From Desmodus rotundus (lineage: Eukaryota > Chordata > Mammalia > Chiroptera > Phyllostomidae): a DNA stretch of 64,000 nucleotides. The position numbers and the translations under genes were made by a program. The stretch covers positions 59,046,239 to 59,110,238 of the forward strand of contig NC_071389.1 of assembly GCF_022682495.2 (NCBI RefSeq), given 5' to 3'. Every line of letters begins with the position of its first letter. Position 1 is the stretch's first letter. The notes beneath the pieces are model-generated. The model was given only the letters and a program-made list of their open reading frames with translations. It ran no database searches and was not told the origin of the DNA. Below are positions 36,131 to 47,822 of this stretch, one piece after another.

Positions 36131-37920
36131 GCAACTTGCCGTGTTTGATAACATATTCATATTTTGGTAATAAGAAAATGGTATAAGACTTTTAATGAGC
36201 TAAATTTTTTTAAAAAATCTCCCCTTGTGTTTAATCCCTTTGCCTCCTAATTTCACCTCATTAGTTTCAATGGCCAATGTAGAAAACTTGTCATGTTTGA
36301 CTTGCATATTTGGGGTCTAACATACTTGGGGTTTGCAGACATACACTGGTGTATTTTTGTCATCGAGACCCATTCGGGAGAAAAAGCAAAGACTAGGACA
36401 TTGACATTCAGCAGGATAAGCTGAGCAGACCATAAATGAATTTTAGGTCTGTGGTGGATTCTGAAGTCTGAATACATCAAAAAATTTCCTTCATTGTAAA
36501 AGGCTGAGCTTCATCAGAAGTGACAGTGACCGTGGCACTGGGCCTAGTTCCTATGTTGTTCCTATCTTGGACAGGCTCAGTGTTCTATTTCCTGAAATTT
36601 TAAACTAAGTACCTGAGTAATAATCCTGTCATTTTTCAAACTGGCATGAAAAACTGACTAAACTCCAAGGGAGTCAGAAGTTGATTTGAGAAAGGAAAGA
36701 TAGGGGAGGGGAACAAAGAGTCCTGACTTCTGAAATGGAAAGAGTTGAGATAGGCAGACTTAGCATAGCTCTGAGCTCTGATAAAGGCCAGCTAAGTGTG
36801 TAAACTGGGTTGGGCTTTAAGTTAGGTACAATTACAATTAATATAATTGAATAAGAGAATAACTAGAGGCACAGTATTATACAATGAGTGAGCATATTGT
36901 TTGAAAGAAAATTAAAAAACACAACAAAACAAAATGAAAAACTTTTAGGAAAGACCTGAAGGCAGAATTTTTGGAATTATGGCAATGGGTAAAATGTGGT
37001 AGAAGATTTTAGTAGCTTATGATACAAAGTATTGTAAGGTTTGAACAGTAACAGAAATTAAATGTTGCTGGCTTTCCAATGCCATACAGCTGTTAAACCC
37101 AAGATGTCACTTTCTAGGACTTATTCCTGTTCCCTAGAGAATACATATTTCCTATACTGACACTAATCAAGGACAGCGTCTGTGCTGAAGATCATGTGAG
37201 ATTGCAGCAGGCATTTCAGACAGGCAGACATATTTCTACAAACTTGTCTGACTGGGGAGTCAGCTGAAGTTCAGGACCACAGTTTACTGAAAGACCCCTC
37301 ACGGATCTGTGGGATCCAGTGAACTTGTTTACATCTTAGAGATTCTTGAAAACTGCAGCTACCAATGATTTTCTCTCACTACCCAAGGGGCTTGACCTAG
37401 AGGAACAGGGTTAATGTAACAGGAAGTTTTCTAGAGAAATTTATTGTCCTGGATCAATCTAAGTGTGATTCTTTGGACAACATTATCTCCGCTCGTAAGT
37501 GAATTTGCAAGCAAAGTCATGCATATGAAATTGGGTATTCATGGGGAAAAAGAGTGTTTTCTTTTCAAATAAACACCTGTAGCTTATACTATAAATAGAA
37601 TTTTTACTTTCTAGGTTTGCTAAATGCAAAAAAGACAAATTATTATATTTGTTTTACTTTTGTATGTATTGACACTAGGTATAAGAACTGTATTTGATGT
37701 TAGGAAGGAATGAACACAATAAGTTGGGGAATTTTCCGTTCAAAACGGACCAGGATAATATAGCTGCAAGATACTTCTCATAAAGTTAACTGTGCAAAAG
37801 GTCATCTGGATGATTAAACACACGTTCCTCTAAGTTCCCTCTCAAAGCCCAGACAAAGTTAGAGAATTAAAAAAAAACAAACAAACAAACCATAAACACA
37901 TAGAAAAAAAAAGAAATTTT
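36131..37920. other. Single-copy region
   Basis: No gene or clear repeat. A-rich stretch near 36905-36945 and 37869-37890. Confidence 0.45.
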
Positions 37921-37936
37921 AGGGAGAGCAACTATT

Positions 37937-38099
37937 TTTTTTTTCAATTTATTGATTCTAGATAGAGAGAGGGAGGGAGAGAGAGACTTATATGTGCTTT
38001 CATTGTATGATTCTTCTACGTGCCCTGACTGGGCATCAAACCCACAACCTTGGTATGTCAGGACGATGGTCTACCTAACTGAGTTACTTAGGCAGGGTC
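37937..38099 (-). mobile_element. VES-like SINE (subtype 2), reverse, with target duplication
   Basis: On the reverse strand: 'taactcagttaggtagacca', 'aaggttgtgggtttgatgcc', 'cagtcagggcacgtagaag', then a CT-rich tail and A-run. Target duplication of 15 bp with one difference, GGGAGAGCAA(C/G)TATT, at 37922-37936 and 38100-38114. Same body type as the copy at 51627 and different from those at 12940 and 13355. Confidence 0.88.
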
Positions 38100-39296
38100 G
38101 GGAGAGCAAGTATTGAAGACTGAGTCTAGTTAAGCAAGGTGAGAAAGGTACAATCTGAACACCAGCAGAAAGAGAGTGCTGAAGACTGCGGATTAGATTT
38201 GCTCCAGAAAGGAGGCGCCAGCCACCTCAGGAGGAGTGAAAGCGGTACAGTAATGAACACAAAGGTCTGCTTGTGGAAGGTCCGACTCCCTGGATCGCCA
38301 CCCTGACATGGCCCAGCTCAGTGACCCGGACGCTCACTTTCCAATCCTGCCCCGCCACTGAGCCAACCCACAACCACTACTCCTGGCTAGAAGTTCAACT
38401 CCTTTAGAAACTGAGCTACAAAGTCTCTGATTTTAGATACTTCAGACCCAGCAAGGGAAAAGGTCAGGTTAGGGCCTGAAAATAGGAAGACAGATTGACG
38501 TCTGTGTATTGAGAGGTGGGACAGCCAGCTCTCACTCTCTTCTTGTAGAACACAGAGAGGGAGTAGGACATCCCCTCCCACCTGCTACCCCAGGGAGGAC
38601 ACAGGAGGGCTTTCCTCTGGAAAATTCACAGTGGCCCTAATACAAAAAGTAATCTCTGAAGCTTGATATTGGTGATTTCTCCCACAAAAACTTTCGGTTG
38701 ACACTCAATCACCTTAAAAAAGATTCAATAGTTAGCCAGTTCCAACCTAACACAGAGGACTTAGAGGACTTCCCGTGAATATTTTAAATATCTTACTCTT
38801 AAATATAATACAATGAACAGGTAATATCAACAGATAATGAAAGAAAGTCTATGGCATGAAAGAGACAAAATTAAAGTAATTTGTAAAACAGAACTTTTAG
38901 GAAGGAAAACAAGGAAGGAAGTAGGAGAACACTTTGAAAAAGACTATAATACTATTCTCAGAGAAATACCAAACATATTGTATCTGTGAAGCAAAACAGG
39001 ATTCTAAAAATGAAAAGCAATAAAAGAAAAGAAGCTTTAGATATATAACAATTAAAATAAAAACTCAGTAGGCTCTAAATATAAAGTTGAGGACATCTCT
39101 CTGGAATTAGAACAAAAAGATAGAGATAGAAAATAGAAGGGAGAACTAAGAAAATTAAAAGACCAATTATAGAATTCAACAACTAAGTCCAGAAAGAAAG
39201 AAAACAGAAAATAGAGGGGAGGGTATTATTTAAAAAATTGCACAAAGAAGCTTTCACTATTTTTAAAGATATGTCTCCATGTTGAAAGGCACTACC

Positions 39297-39832
39297 TGAA
39301 ACACCCATCCAAAAGAATCTGTGCACCCCAATGTTCATAGCAGCACAATTTACAATAGCCAAGTACTGGAAGCAACCTAAGTGCCCGTCAGCAAATGAGT
39401 GGATCCAAAAACTATGGTACATTTACACAATGGAATTCTACGCAGCAGAAAGAAAGGAGCTCTTACCCTTTGCAACAGCATGGATGGAACTGGAGAGCAT
39501 TATGCTAAGTGAAATAAGCCAGGCGGTGAGGGACAAATAGCATATGATCTCACCTTTAACTGGAACATAATCAACAAAAGAAAAAAGCAAACAAAATATA
39601 ACCAGAGACATTGAAGTTAAGAACAATCTAACAATAGCCAGAGGGGAGTGGGGAGGGGACAGTGGGGAGAAGGGTTTTCAGGAACTACTATAAAGGACAC
39701 ATGGACAAAATCAAGGGGGAGGGTGGAGGTAGGGGAGGGAGGTGGGGTTGGCTGGGGTGGGGTGGAGGGTGGGGAGAAAATGCAGACAACTGTAATTGAA
39801 TAACAATAAAAATTTAAAAAAAAAGAAAAAAA
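39297..39832 (+). mobile_element. L1 insertion, 5'-truncated, 13-bp target duplication
   Basis: Starts in ORF2 shortly before MFIAAQFTIAKYWKQPKCP, continues to AVRDK and an in-frame TAG at 39538-39540, three codons before the usual HMIS end, then a 3' UTR with a very G-rich tract (39640-39778) and 'caataaaaatttaaaaaaaa'. Perfect target duplication GAAAGGCACTACC at 39284-39296 and 39833-39845. The clean duplication and A-tail mark it as one of the younger insertions in the window. It breaks the older L1M body. Confidence 0.95.
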
Positions 39833-39939
39833 GAAAGGCACTACCAACTTTCCGCAACAATGGCTGTAAATAAACTTTGTGAGAAGAATATTACCTAGGA
39901 CACAGTGCTGCCTGCTCTTACACAGGCCAAAATGATAGT

Positions 39940-40375
39940 GACTGAAACATGATGGAAATTCATTTCTCTCTTCTGTATCAGTCCAAACACAAGCAGCTCC
40001 ATGCTATTGAGAAATCTAGCTCCTTTTATCTCGATGTGCTGCCATTCTTAAAATATGGCTTCCTCTCTTGGTTTAAGATGGCTCTTTAGTTCTTGCCATT
40101 GCATCTTTGTTACAGCCAGGAGGAGGAAGAGAAATGGAAAGTGAGGACACCTCCCTTTTTTTTCAGAGCCCACTCCAGAAGCTATCCATAATTTCTGCTC
40201 ACATCCACTTGGGCCAAAGCTAGTCACGTGATTACACCACCACAAGGGAAGCTGGGAATTACAGTCTTTAGTTTCAGCTGTCATGTGCCTACTTAAATCT
40301 TTGAGCTCTTATTGTTAAAGGAAGAAAGTGGACTGGATATTGAGGAGCAACTGGCAGTCTCTGCACACCCACAGG
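39940..40375. repeat. Ancient interspersed repeat, family not identified
   Basis: 'ttcttaaaatatggcttcc', 'taagatggctctttagttc', 'acatccacttgggccaaag', 'gggaagctgggaattacag' and 'gatattgaggagcaactggc' have the look of a widespread eutherian repeat I have met before but cannot name with confidence. No open frame. Confidence 0.4.
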
Positions 40376-41060
40376 TAAAGAAAAAAACCTAGCCAACTCA
40401 CACAAAGAAATAAAAAAAGAATAAACCACCAACAACTAATCATATATTAAAAGTTAGAGGAAAATGGTCCTCATTAGCAAGACTTTAACCTGGAATACAA
40501 TAGAGTAATTCTTTTGATGTAATGAAAAGAAAGAATTTCCACCTCATACAAAGGGAAATAAACTAACAATCAAGTGTGAGTGTTGAAATAAAGACATTGA
40601 CAAACTTGCAAATTCTCAGAAACAAATGTCTTTCTGTGTATTCCTTCTTAGAAATATACTAAAGGCTATTTCAGCACAATGATAAAATTAAAAAAAAAAT
40701 AAGTCATAGGATTTAGAAAGCAGGGAAATCCAACATGAGAGAATGACAAGGTGAAATCTCATCTTAAAGGGGGGCCTAGAGAATAATAGCCAAGAGGGCA
40801 GGAGGCTTGAACACAAGACTTTATTTTAAGCCTTCGGTAGATAGCCCTCAAACTATGATACAAAAGGAGTTTCCATTGCTAATGAGATTGAAGGGTTCTG
40901 AGGGGTGAGAGTTAGAACTGTGAACAAGGGAGAGGTTTGGTGTGAAGAGACAGGAGTTAGGACATGCTTAGGTCTTTCAGGAATCCGATACTTCATAGTA
41001 GGGAGGATTGGGAAGATAGCAAGAAGATAGAAACCTCAAAAAGGCTGAGGAAAATTCTAA

Positions 41061-41483
41061 AGGAGGGAGGACTTTTTTTTTTTTAATTACTGAAAGAGAT
41101 ACAGACATGTGAGAACAGTAGAAGAGTCAGAATTTTGTTTAGACTTGACAAACAAAATTACCTCAAAATTTCCCTCAAGTGGAGGGTGAAGTGGAACAGG
41201 ACGTGGCTTTCCATGAAATCTTTTCGGACAGCACCGGAGGTAGTGCTGGAGGGTGAATTTATCTAGATGGCTTGGCAAAGTGAGGCTCAAAGTTCTATGT
41301 GCTCCAGGAGACTTCTCTCGCAAGGTGTTAAACAGAAATTACAGCCAGGCCACCAAAGATATCTTGAGATTTAGTCAGCAGGAGCCTGTGCTGAGTTCCC
41401 TGGGAGCAATCACAGCACTTATCTTTGCGGGAAGAACAGACCCCAAGTTGAGTCTGAGGGGTGTGCATATGTCTGTGCGTATG
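41061..41483. other. Unassigned sequence
   Basis: No gene; T-run at about 41071-41083. Confidence 0.4.
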
Positions 41484-41485
41484 TC

Positions 41486-41522
<37 letters not shown>

Positions 41523-41523
41523 T

Positions 41524-41556
<33 letters not shown>

Positions 41557-41582
41557 CGGAGAGAGACAGAGAGAGGAGAGAG
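41484..41582. repeat. (GT)n(GA)n compound microsatellite
   Basis: GT repeats (41484-41505) pass directly into GA repeats with few interruptions. The forward open frame ending RERERER is this repeat, not a protein. Confidence 0.97.
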
Positions 41583-42765
41583 CTACTAAGAAGAAAGACC
41601 TAAAAATATGTACTAAAGATGAGAGAAAATAGATGAACTTCAGTTGGGCAACATCTCCAGTGTTTAGTAATTAATAATTTTCCTACTATAGGCATATCAC
41701 GATGTTTCATTTTTCACAATGTTAAGCAGAAACAGTACTCTCACTTCTTGGTATCTGACCCAGGAACTGGGTAAAATGAAACCCAGGCCTGCCTGGATTC
41801 AGCTTTTTAGAGGGTGATTCCCCATGCCTGTTGTATATATGCCAACTAGTTGAGAAAACATTTCTACTTAAATGTGGATTAATGGCTTGTGAAAAATAAT
41901 GCAAATAATTCTTCATTGGATTTAAGGAATACAATATTAAAAGATGAAAGGAAAATTTTTGCTCCAGGTATGAAATAAAGGCCGTAGAATACTGGGATAT
42001 AAGCCATAAAAACATTGGCCAGAGTATCAAAAAATTGTATTTTTCTAAAGAATGAAAGACCACAAGGCAGTGTTAGGACTTTTGATTGAAGCATGCATTC
42101 AAACAATAAGGGTTTGAAGGGAATAGAATTTAAGCTAATAACTCATAGCCTAGGCTATGATTCTAATTATATATGCCAGAAATAGAAAGAAAAATGTTCT
42201 TATAGAATTTTTCTCTCAGTGGAGACTAAGGAACCCTAAGGATTTTATGAGAAGTCTACTTTAGTGAGCATTTTTTTTTTTGTCTAAAGTGCTTCCAACT
42301 CAAACCCCATTGAGATTTTCTCATCAGTAGTTGTTACGCCTTCAATATATTTTGACAATAGAAGGCAATACTAATTATTGTATTGTATGTGCTTGAGGCA
42401 GCCGACAACTATGATATACAGAAAGTGGGGAAGAGAGGCAATCATTTTGTGTGTTTTATTAACTCATTCATTATATGAGGTGACACTGGTTATATCAAGA
42501 TTGCATAATAGTCTATTCAGAAGTATGGATTTTTTTCATAAGACAGCATGAGTGTGTCATGCCAAAGTAATATGAATGTGAAAGAATATCCATCATAGAA
42601 TAATAAAGGAAGGATAAAATCATTTTACAAAATGAGACATGGAATTCATTTGCTCAAGTAGCTGCCAGTTGGTTGTCTGATAAAAGAGCTAATATGTAAG
42701 AGTGAGGTTATAGATATGTGTATTAATGATAAGGATGGCATTTCAGCCTTGGGAGTGGTATGCCA
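41583..42765. other. Single-copy region
   Basis: No gene or clear repeat recognised. A 113-codon reverse open frame at 41722-42063 has no family. Confidence 0.45.
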
Positions 42766-42769
42766 CAGG

Positions 42770-42930
42770 CACTGGAAAGAGTGGACTTTTGAACATACTA
42801 GCTCTGTCTGTAGTATTGGATGCTAATTCCATTTTCATTGTGTGATCTTGATTATTCTTAGCATTTTACCTATCTAGGTTCTAATGAGCCATAGTTTCTT
42901 CATCTGGGAAATAAGGGGCTTGGACAAATG
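42770..42930 (+). repeat. Probable MIR, strongly decayed
   Basis: 'ggaaagagtggacttttgaa', 'attgtgtgatcttgatt', 'agtttcttcatctgggaaat' follow the MIR order. Confidence 0.45.
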
Positions 42931-43840
42931 TTTCTCCCACTTTCAAAATATCATCATATTTATGATGTATACTAAAGGAGAAGCACAGTTAACAACCACA
43001 ACTCTAAGGATTGACTGGCTGTCGATAAATTTCAAGAGGTCAGTCTCTACCTAATAGGACATGCACTGGGCCGTGCGTACACATGATTGTGTAAAGGACA
43101 TTTGAGAAAGAAAAAGAGATTTACAGTGTTCCTGGCTGCTGCTAGGTGGAGATAATGGCGAATAGTTGAATCAATTGGCTAACCTTGGCAGTGTTCTACT
43201 GTGATGAGGTCAATTAGAAAGCTCCTTCTGGATTAAAGAAACAGGAGAGGGAGGACCTTGTGGTAAAAAAAAAAGCTAAGTGATGGAATAAGAAGCAGAA
43301 TGCAAAGTGTATGCATGTGCCTATGTATGTGGACATGCAGGCAGCCATGTTCCTGTGGACACATGTGTGTGTTTCTATGTTCCCATTGAAAGATACAGAG
43401 GTTTAACTAACCTACGGTTCCTTTGCTTTTCCAATATTCCTTGGCAGAAGAATCACTTGAATACCCAAAACTGGAAAATGTGCAGGATTTTTTTTTATGG
43501 CAAAGCATAAACGTGATACATTTTCTATTGATTTCAGATCTTTTCTCAGAATTGCAGGATTTTAAAATCCTGGGTTTCAAAAATAAAGTTTGAAATCTGT
43601 CAACATTTTTAAAAAGTTGTATCTCTTTGTCCTTTGCACTACATTGAACAGGTAAAGTATGGAGTTAAACTACTTATTAATAAAAATATTTAAAAAAATC
43701 ATGATCTAAACAATGGACTAAATCAGGTAAAAGATTTAACTCTTGGACAATTAATTGGTCAGAGATACATTGATCTTGAGATTATGAAATTTTCAAGGAA
43801 GAGTTTAAGAGTTAGTAACATAGATTTTGGAATCATAGAG
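42931..43840. other. Single-copy region
   Basis: No gene recognised. A CATG/TGTG-rich patch lies at 43300-43380. Confidence 0.4.
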
Positions 43841-44045
43841 ATATAGATTGATATCTCTCTCAATCTCTCTCTTACCAGTTGTTTTCCTTAGGCTATTAAT
43901 GTTTGTAAGCCAAAAATTTTCCATATGAGAAAAAAGGGTGATATTTCCTATCTCCTTGTGTACTGAAAAATGAGGGATATATATGGGATGCACTTTACAC
44001 AGCGCTTGGCACATGGAAAATGACCGGTAAATGGTCATTACAACT
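43840..44045 (+). repeat. Possible MIR/L2 3' remnant
   Basis: 'cacagcgcttggcacatgga' followed by 'ccggtaaatggtcattac' is the end of a MIR-like element. The 5' part is barely recognisable. Confidence 0.4.
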
Positions 44046-44440
44046 TTTCTAACACTTACTCTCACATAGGAAGTGCTCGTGAAACATTTGTTTAATTAAT
44101 GTTTCTTGTGGTCATAAATTCAGGAAACCAAAATGTCATGTTTATTACTGGCATGATTAACAGCAACTTCATAAAAATTATTAGTCCTTTACTAGCCTGT
44201 CAAAGAACACATTGTCAATCTTTCTTCTGTTGTGTCTTTTGGGAGTGAAGACACACAGTATGTACCTCATGAAACGACTGAGTTATGGGAGGGGAAGGAC
44301 AAGGGGAGGAAACAGTGTGGAGACTTTAACTCTGAGCAGGCCTGTGTGGAGGTGGATGGGAAGAGGGGGCAACTTAAGAGGCAGTGAGAGAGATTTAGGA
44401 GTGTGCCAGCATGAGTGATCACAAAGCACTGGATCAATGC
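44046..44440. other. Unassigned sequence
   Basis: Purine-rich at 44285-44400; no gene. Confidence 0.4.
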
Positions 44441-44443
44441 TCA

Positions 44444-44592
44444 TTCTTTCTCTTCCTTCCCTTCCTTTCCTCCTTCCCTCCCTGTCTCCCATTCTCCCTC
44501 TCTTCCATCTGCCCCTCTCCCCTACCCACCTTTCCCTTCTCTCCTATCTCCTTGCCTTTCTTTTCCCTTCTATTCCCTTTGCTCCTATTCTC
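44444..44592. repeat. Long polypyrimidine tract
   Basis: About 150 bases, almost all C and T on this strand (polypurine on the other). Such tracts can adopt triplex (H-DNA) structure. The Ser/Pro/Phe-rich open frames across it are low-complexity shadows. Confidence 0.9.
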
Positions 44593-45402
44593 AGGAGGTG
44601 ATTTCAGTTGGGAACTGACAAGCCAAGCAGTTTAAATGTGTCCTCTGTTCACATTTAATTCTACTGAAGATTATGTTTCATTATATAAAAAACCATAACC
44701 AAAGCAAAAACCCAAAACAAAAACAACAAACACGAAAATATGTTACTTGTCAATTCTCAGCACATTGGAGACTGTCAACTATACCTTGTACACTGGGTTT
44801 GTTTAACTTATTTTCATGTAGATCTCAGGCTGCGGTTTCTTTTGCTTATTTATGCATATATTTAACCTTTCTACAAATGTGTAATTGATTAGAAAAGAGG
44901 GGGTTTTTCTCTGGCCTTTCTTTGAATTTAAGCCTGTACACGCCTGCTTATGTGAAATTATACAAGTGAGTTCACTAGTTCAGCACATGTGTACTAAGTG
45001 TACTGTGCCCCATTAAATACCAGGCAACGCCCAGCCACATCTGCTCAGCTCATGCTCCTATCACGGCTTATGAGACAATTGAGCAATAACAGGTGAACTC
45101 TACACATTGCATCATGACCATATTGTACTAACGATAGTGTAAGATGTTCTTGGCCTAAATTTAGTATGCATAGTAGTGTAATTGTTAAAATGAAGCAAAA
45201 TAATTGCTGCTCAAACTAGAAATCAATCACTAAATAAAACAGGAAATTTCAAAAGAAAATAAAACATCATGGTTAATAACGTGAAAATTATCAGGATCAG
45301 ATGATACAAATCAGGTTATACCAGCTCCAAGTATAGCATCCTCTACACAAAGTTCTCATTGTGTTTGTGAAATGCAAATTTGCCAACTTCTTTGTTCTGT
45401 AA

Positions 45403-45439
45403 GTTCTGACAAGTCTGGTTCTGACAAGTCTGGTTCTGA
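45403..45439. repeat. 15-bp tandem repeat, about 2.5 copies
   Basis: GTTCTGACAAGTCTG occurs twice in perfect tandem followed by GTTCTGA. Confidence 0.95.
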
Positions 45440-46458
45440 AATAAAAGATTGACTATTAAAGTAAATTTTCCAGCATCTTTTAGTGCAGTTTGAACCACCC
45501 CTTAAAGTTATTGAGAAAGTGTACTTAAAAATGTAAATCCACCAATTAAAAAGTATGTATTACATCATTTGAAGTCATCACATTGTAAGTAGACAAAAAA
45601 GCACAAGATATAAGGAAAATACTCGTTCAACCCTATGCTAGTGATTTTGCAACAGTCATGGTAGCTGAGCAAGCAGTGAACATGTTTATTGCCATTATCT
45701 TAAAATATGGTGTGAAAAGAGTACTAAGAAGGTATTCATAGTAATAGTTTATTTAAAAAAGTGAATTACGTGAAACCATTACAATTCAACTGTCAAACTA
45801 TGCATACTGTGCTTTACAGCAATTTATTGCAAAGATAGGACTGTACAAGTAAATACAAAGGATATATATTACTAGGTAAAATCTTTGGAGCACACACAAC
45901 AGAAAAATGTGTTTACATAATTTTAAAAATATGCCATCAAATCAGTTGTCAAAAATGTATTGGTGTTGCAATTAGCATTGATATTGTAATGGCTGGAAAA
46001 CCTGCAGGGTTTGTAATTCATAAGAACAGTTGCCAAAATGAGTTTAAATAATTAGAATATGTTGCATAGACAAGCACTTGCTAGTAAGCGGATTAATGAG
46101 CATCTTTAAAAACAATTTGGTTTTATGATAGAAATTGACAAATTTTCAAGTTGTCCTCTTTATAATGCAGAATTTTTAGCATTATTTGTGGTTATGTAGA
46201 TGACAAGTTACAAAATTCCCTTTTTAATTGAAGTAGGTTGGTTCTGCCAAGGCCTAGTGCTGATACAAATCTTTCAAATGAAACAAAAAAAGTAATAAAC
46301 TTTTTTTCTCTTCCAAGTAATAGCACCATCAACAATGCCTCTCCTAAAACATGGCTGTGCTTGCTTGTGTTTTGAATAAGCTGATATTCTTAAGAAGCAG
46401 AGAGAACTCAATAGCACACTACTAGCCTGTCAAGTTAATCTCATTTATAACTGCTTTT

Positions 46459-46540
46459 AAAGTTAGAATAAAATTGGATTCAACATGAAAAGTAGAGAAA
46501 AGTAAAGTTAGAATAAAATTTGGATTCAACATGAAAAGTA
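46459..46540. repeat. Tandem duplication of about 45 bp
   Basis: The unit beginning AAAGTTAGAATAAAATTGG and ending CATGAAAAGTA occurs at 46459-46494 and again at 46504-46540, differing by one extra T, with 9 bases between. Confidence 0.95.
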
Positions 46541-47184
46541 AATTTGGTTCTTAATACAATCAGAGTGAATATGTTATAGAGATGGATATTGAGATGTATG
46601 AAATTTTTAAATGATATTGAATCTCTCATAATATTTTAAGATTTGTATGTCATATACATATATTACATGTCTATTAATAAAAATTTATACTTACTGAGAA
46701 AATTATTTATCAACTGTAATTCTGAGATATTGTTAGTTTTTCAAATTGCAAACAAAAACTTGTTACTACTTGTCTTTCAAGTGGATGTGTTTAATTGAAG
46801 ACTTCTGAGATTACAAAGCAAGATGTTAAAAAAATTCACTAGTCATCTGTATAAATTAGGATTTTCTCTAGCCTATGCAGCCAAAACAAATACAGAAATA
46901 AATTGGGTATTATGCTGAATCCAGATGACAATAATCAATTGTAGTGCCTGGTTTCAAAGTTTCATGTAAAATCCAATAATCTTATTTTCTTATTGAAAGA
47001 TTTTTCTGAGTTAATATTATAAATCTAAATTTATGCAATACATTTATACTAGAACACATTTGTATATTTCTTATATTAGAATGTCTGCCCAAGATTTCAC
47101 TGTTTTATTTTATTTAATTTCATTGAATTTCTCTTTTTTAATTTCTTTTCCCTATCATCATAACTATACTGTCTTTCTTTATGG

Positions 47185-47270
47185 TGATTGGACATCTATT
47201 ATGTGTCAGTCAGTGCTCTTGGTGATGGGGATTTGAGGTTCAACAAACCAGAAAGGATTCCCCCTGATAA
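47185..47270 (-). repeat. L2 3' end (reverse)
   Basis: 'tggacatctattatgtgtca', 'gtgctcttggtgatgggga' and 'gttcaacaaaccagaaagg' match the reversed L2 end. Confidence 0.6.
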
Positions 47271-47275
47271 TGAAT

Positions 47276-47343
47276 GGGAATGTAGGAATGTGGGAATGTA
47301 GGAATGTAGGAATGTAGGAATGTAGGAATGAAACCTACATTCC
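47276..47343. repeat. GGAATGTA tandem array with inverted end
   Basis: Seven GGAATG units, mostly as the octamer GGAATGTA, fill 47276-47330. They are followed by CCTACATTCC at 47334-47343, the reverse complement of the unit, so a stable hairpin can form. GGAATGT is also the core recognised by TEAD factors. Confidence 0.95.
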
Positions 47344-47616
47344 TTTAGGAAAAACAGAATACAAAAACTCTATTAAGTCTTAAAAACTATGACTCTCCCT
47401 AGAGTTTTATTTCTACAACAAGGAGAGTCTGACTGGAATATGAAAATTTTATCTTTTTAGAGATGCTCATGGAGCAGACTTTCTGGAGAAGTTTGGAAAT
47501 AAGCAGTGAAGATACTTTAGAATAAAGACTGAGAGAGCACTGTATATATTTGGTTCAGAGTGATTTGACCAGAAACTAATATTAAAGTTTGAAGTTTTCT
47601 ATGTGGGGCCAGAAAG

Positions 47617-47646
47617 GAAACAAAACAAAACAAAACAAAACAAAAA
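47617..47646. repeat. (CAAAA)n microsatellite
   Basis: Six or so CAAAA units. Confidence 0.95.
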
Positions 47647-47654
47647 CTCTATAA

Positions 47655-47822
47655 AGGTATACATTGTTTTATTGAACTTTATTGATCTTCACAGATGTTG
47701 CGTTTTTACAAATTGAAGGCAAACCCGCCATAAGAAAAAAGATTATGACTCGGTTTTTGTGACCCTCACTTTACTGCTGTGGTCTGAAACCAAACCTGTG
47801 ATATTTCTCACGTCTGCCTGTA
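47655..47822 (+). mobile_element. Tigger-type (pogo) MITE
   Basis: 5' text 'ggtatacattgttttattga', 'cttcacagatgttgcgtttt', 'tacaaattgaaggcaaaccc' and 3' text 'gtggtctgaaaccaaacctg' ending 'gtctgcctgta' match the two ends of a Tigger element with the middle deleted. Confidence 0.7.

Larger units (their letters stand above)
38120..41060 (+). mobile_element. Ancient L1M/HAL1-like LINE, ORF1 region, interrupted
   Basis: Old L1-type ORF1 text in two blocks. Block one (about 38800-39283) includes 'aaaaactcagtaggctcta' and 'agaaagaaagaaaacagaaa'. Block two (about 40430-40800) includes 'acaatcaagtgtgagtgttg', 'aaataaagacattgacaaac' and 'gggcctagagaataatagcc'. The segment 38120-38790 is probably its 5' untranslated part. 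A younger L1 (39297-39832) and an unassigned repeat (39940-40375) lie between the blocks. Subfamily not resolved. Confidence 0.55.
44593..47184. other. AT-rich single-copy region with small tandem repeats
   Basis: No gene. Contains the two short tandem duplications listed separately; otherwise nothing recognised. Confidence 0.45.

Noticed and set aside
41253..41525. Open frame ending in Arg-Glu repeats
   Set aside because: Runs into the (GT)n(GA)n microsatellite; low complexity.
44411..44635. Ser/Pro/Phe-rich open frames
   Set aside because: Translation of a polypyrimidine tract.
47276..47330. CRISPR-like array
   Set aside because: Direct repeats without spacers in a mammalian genome; a simple tandem repeat.
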